From Bacillota bacterium (GTDB lineage: Bacteria > Bacillota_A > Clostridia > Clostridiales > Clostridiaceae), in assembly GCA_021837545.1 (NCBI GenBank), contig JAKBFR010000120.1:1-7105 (forward strand): a DNA stretch of 7,105 nt, given 5' to 3'. Of the stretch, positions 6,920-7,105 are shown one piece after another. How positions within the stretch are numbered: the stretch's first letter is position 1; each line of letters starts with the position of its first letter. Made by a program: the position numbers and the translations under genes. The notes beneath the pieces are model-generated. The model was given only the letters and a program-made list of their open reading frames with translations, was not told where the DNA came from and ran no database searches.

Positions 6920-7066
6920 AATATTTGTACCCTAAGTAAGTACCTAGTCTGATCTTTATATCTAATTTAATTATTTGCAAATAACCTTAAATATATAAGT
7001 GTTAATTAAAAATTTATTTAAATATATAATTTCATTTATACTAAATAGCGTATTACAAGGATTAAT
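6920..7066. other. AT-rich RNase J leader region with small palindromes
   Basis: No gene is visible on either strand. The region holds a perfect 14-nt palindrome TTATTTGCAAATAA (6971-6984). It also holds a GC-richer patch (about 6927-6948) with ACCCTAAG on the plus strand, which resembles the core of the MerR-type operators but lacks a matching promoter. Confidence 0.4.
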
Positions 7067-7096
7067 ATCATATACTAAAAGAGATTTTATCATCAA
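7067..7096 (-). promoter_or_regulatory. Candidate promoter for RNase J
   Basis: Minus-strand TTGATG (-35, 7091-7096) and TATGAT (-10, 7067-7072) are separated by 18 nt and would give a leader of about 150 nt. Two mismatches in the -35 box and one in the -10 box make this tentative. A TATAAA at 6955-6960 is a possible alternative -10 box nearer the gene, without a good -35 box. Confidence 0.35.
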
Positions 7097-7105
7097 TCTT
7101 AAGAA

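Noticed and set aside
6911..6920. Exact 10-nt TAAGGGGTGA shared by the RNase J upstream region and the operator at 5028-5037
   Set aside because: At RNase J this sequence is the Shine-Dalgarno site with no -10 box at the right distance, so the match is explained by ribosome binding rather than shared regulation.

Overview
The window is AT-rich, low-GC Gram-positive DNA. Its A/T-ending codons, strong Shine-Dalgarno sites, TTG starts and RNase J all point to a Clostridium-like firmicute; the species cannot be named from this sequence. All five genes lie on the minus strand, so transcription runs from high to low coordinates.

In transcription order: an RNase J gene (6906-5191) ends in a long hairpin at 5095-5144. 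Next is an ArnB/PseC-like sugar-nucleotide aminotransferase (4859-3684) with its own promoter, a leader of about 150 nt and a terminator at 3588-3639. A two-gene operon follows: a MerR-type DNA-binding domain fused to a full-length class I SAM methyltransferase (3498-2338) and, 21 nt later, a second DegT/DnrJ/EryC1/StrS-family aminotransferase (2316-1135). The last gene is an RlmI-type 23S rRNA methyltransferase (935 to the window edge), cut off at its C-terminus. No tRNA, rRNA, IS element or CRISPR array was seen.

The most interesting part is the middle. The promoters of the first aminotransferase (5019-5049) and of the fusion-regulator operon (3522-3552) share an unusual layout: a TTGACT -35 box, exactly 19 bp of spacer with a CCTAAGG core, and a TATAAT or TAGAAT -10 box. 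Over-long 19-20 bp spacers with a central dyad are the hallmark of promoters activated by MerR-family regulators. The simplest reading is a small local regulon in which the MerR-methyltransferase protein controls its own operon, including one aminotransferase, and the neighbouring aminotransferase. The aminotransferase subfamilies resemble those acting on C3-keto and C4-keto nucleotide sugars, and the methyltransferase domain looks catalytically intact at its SAM site. The protein could therefore be a SAM- or product-sensing regulator, an enzyme that methylates an amino-sugar product, or both. That functional link is inference. RNase J and RlmI are housekeeping flanks.
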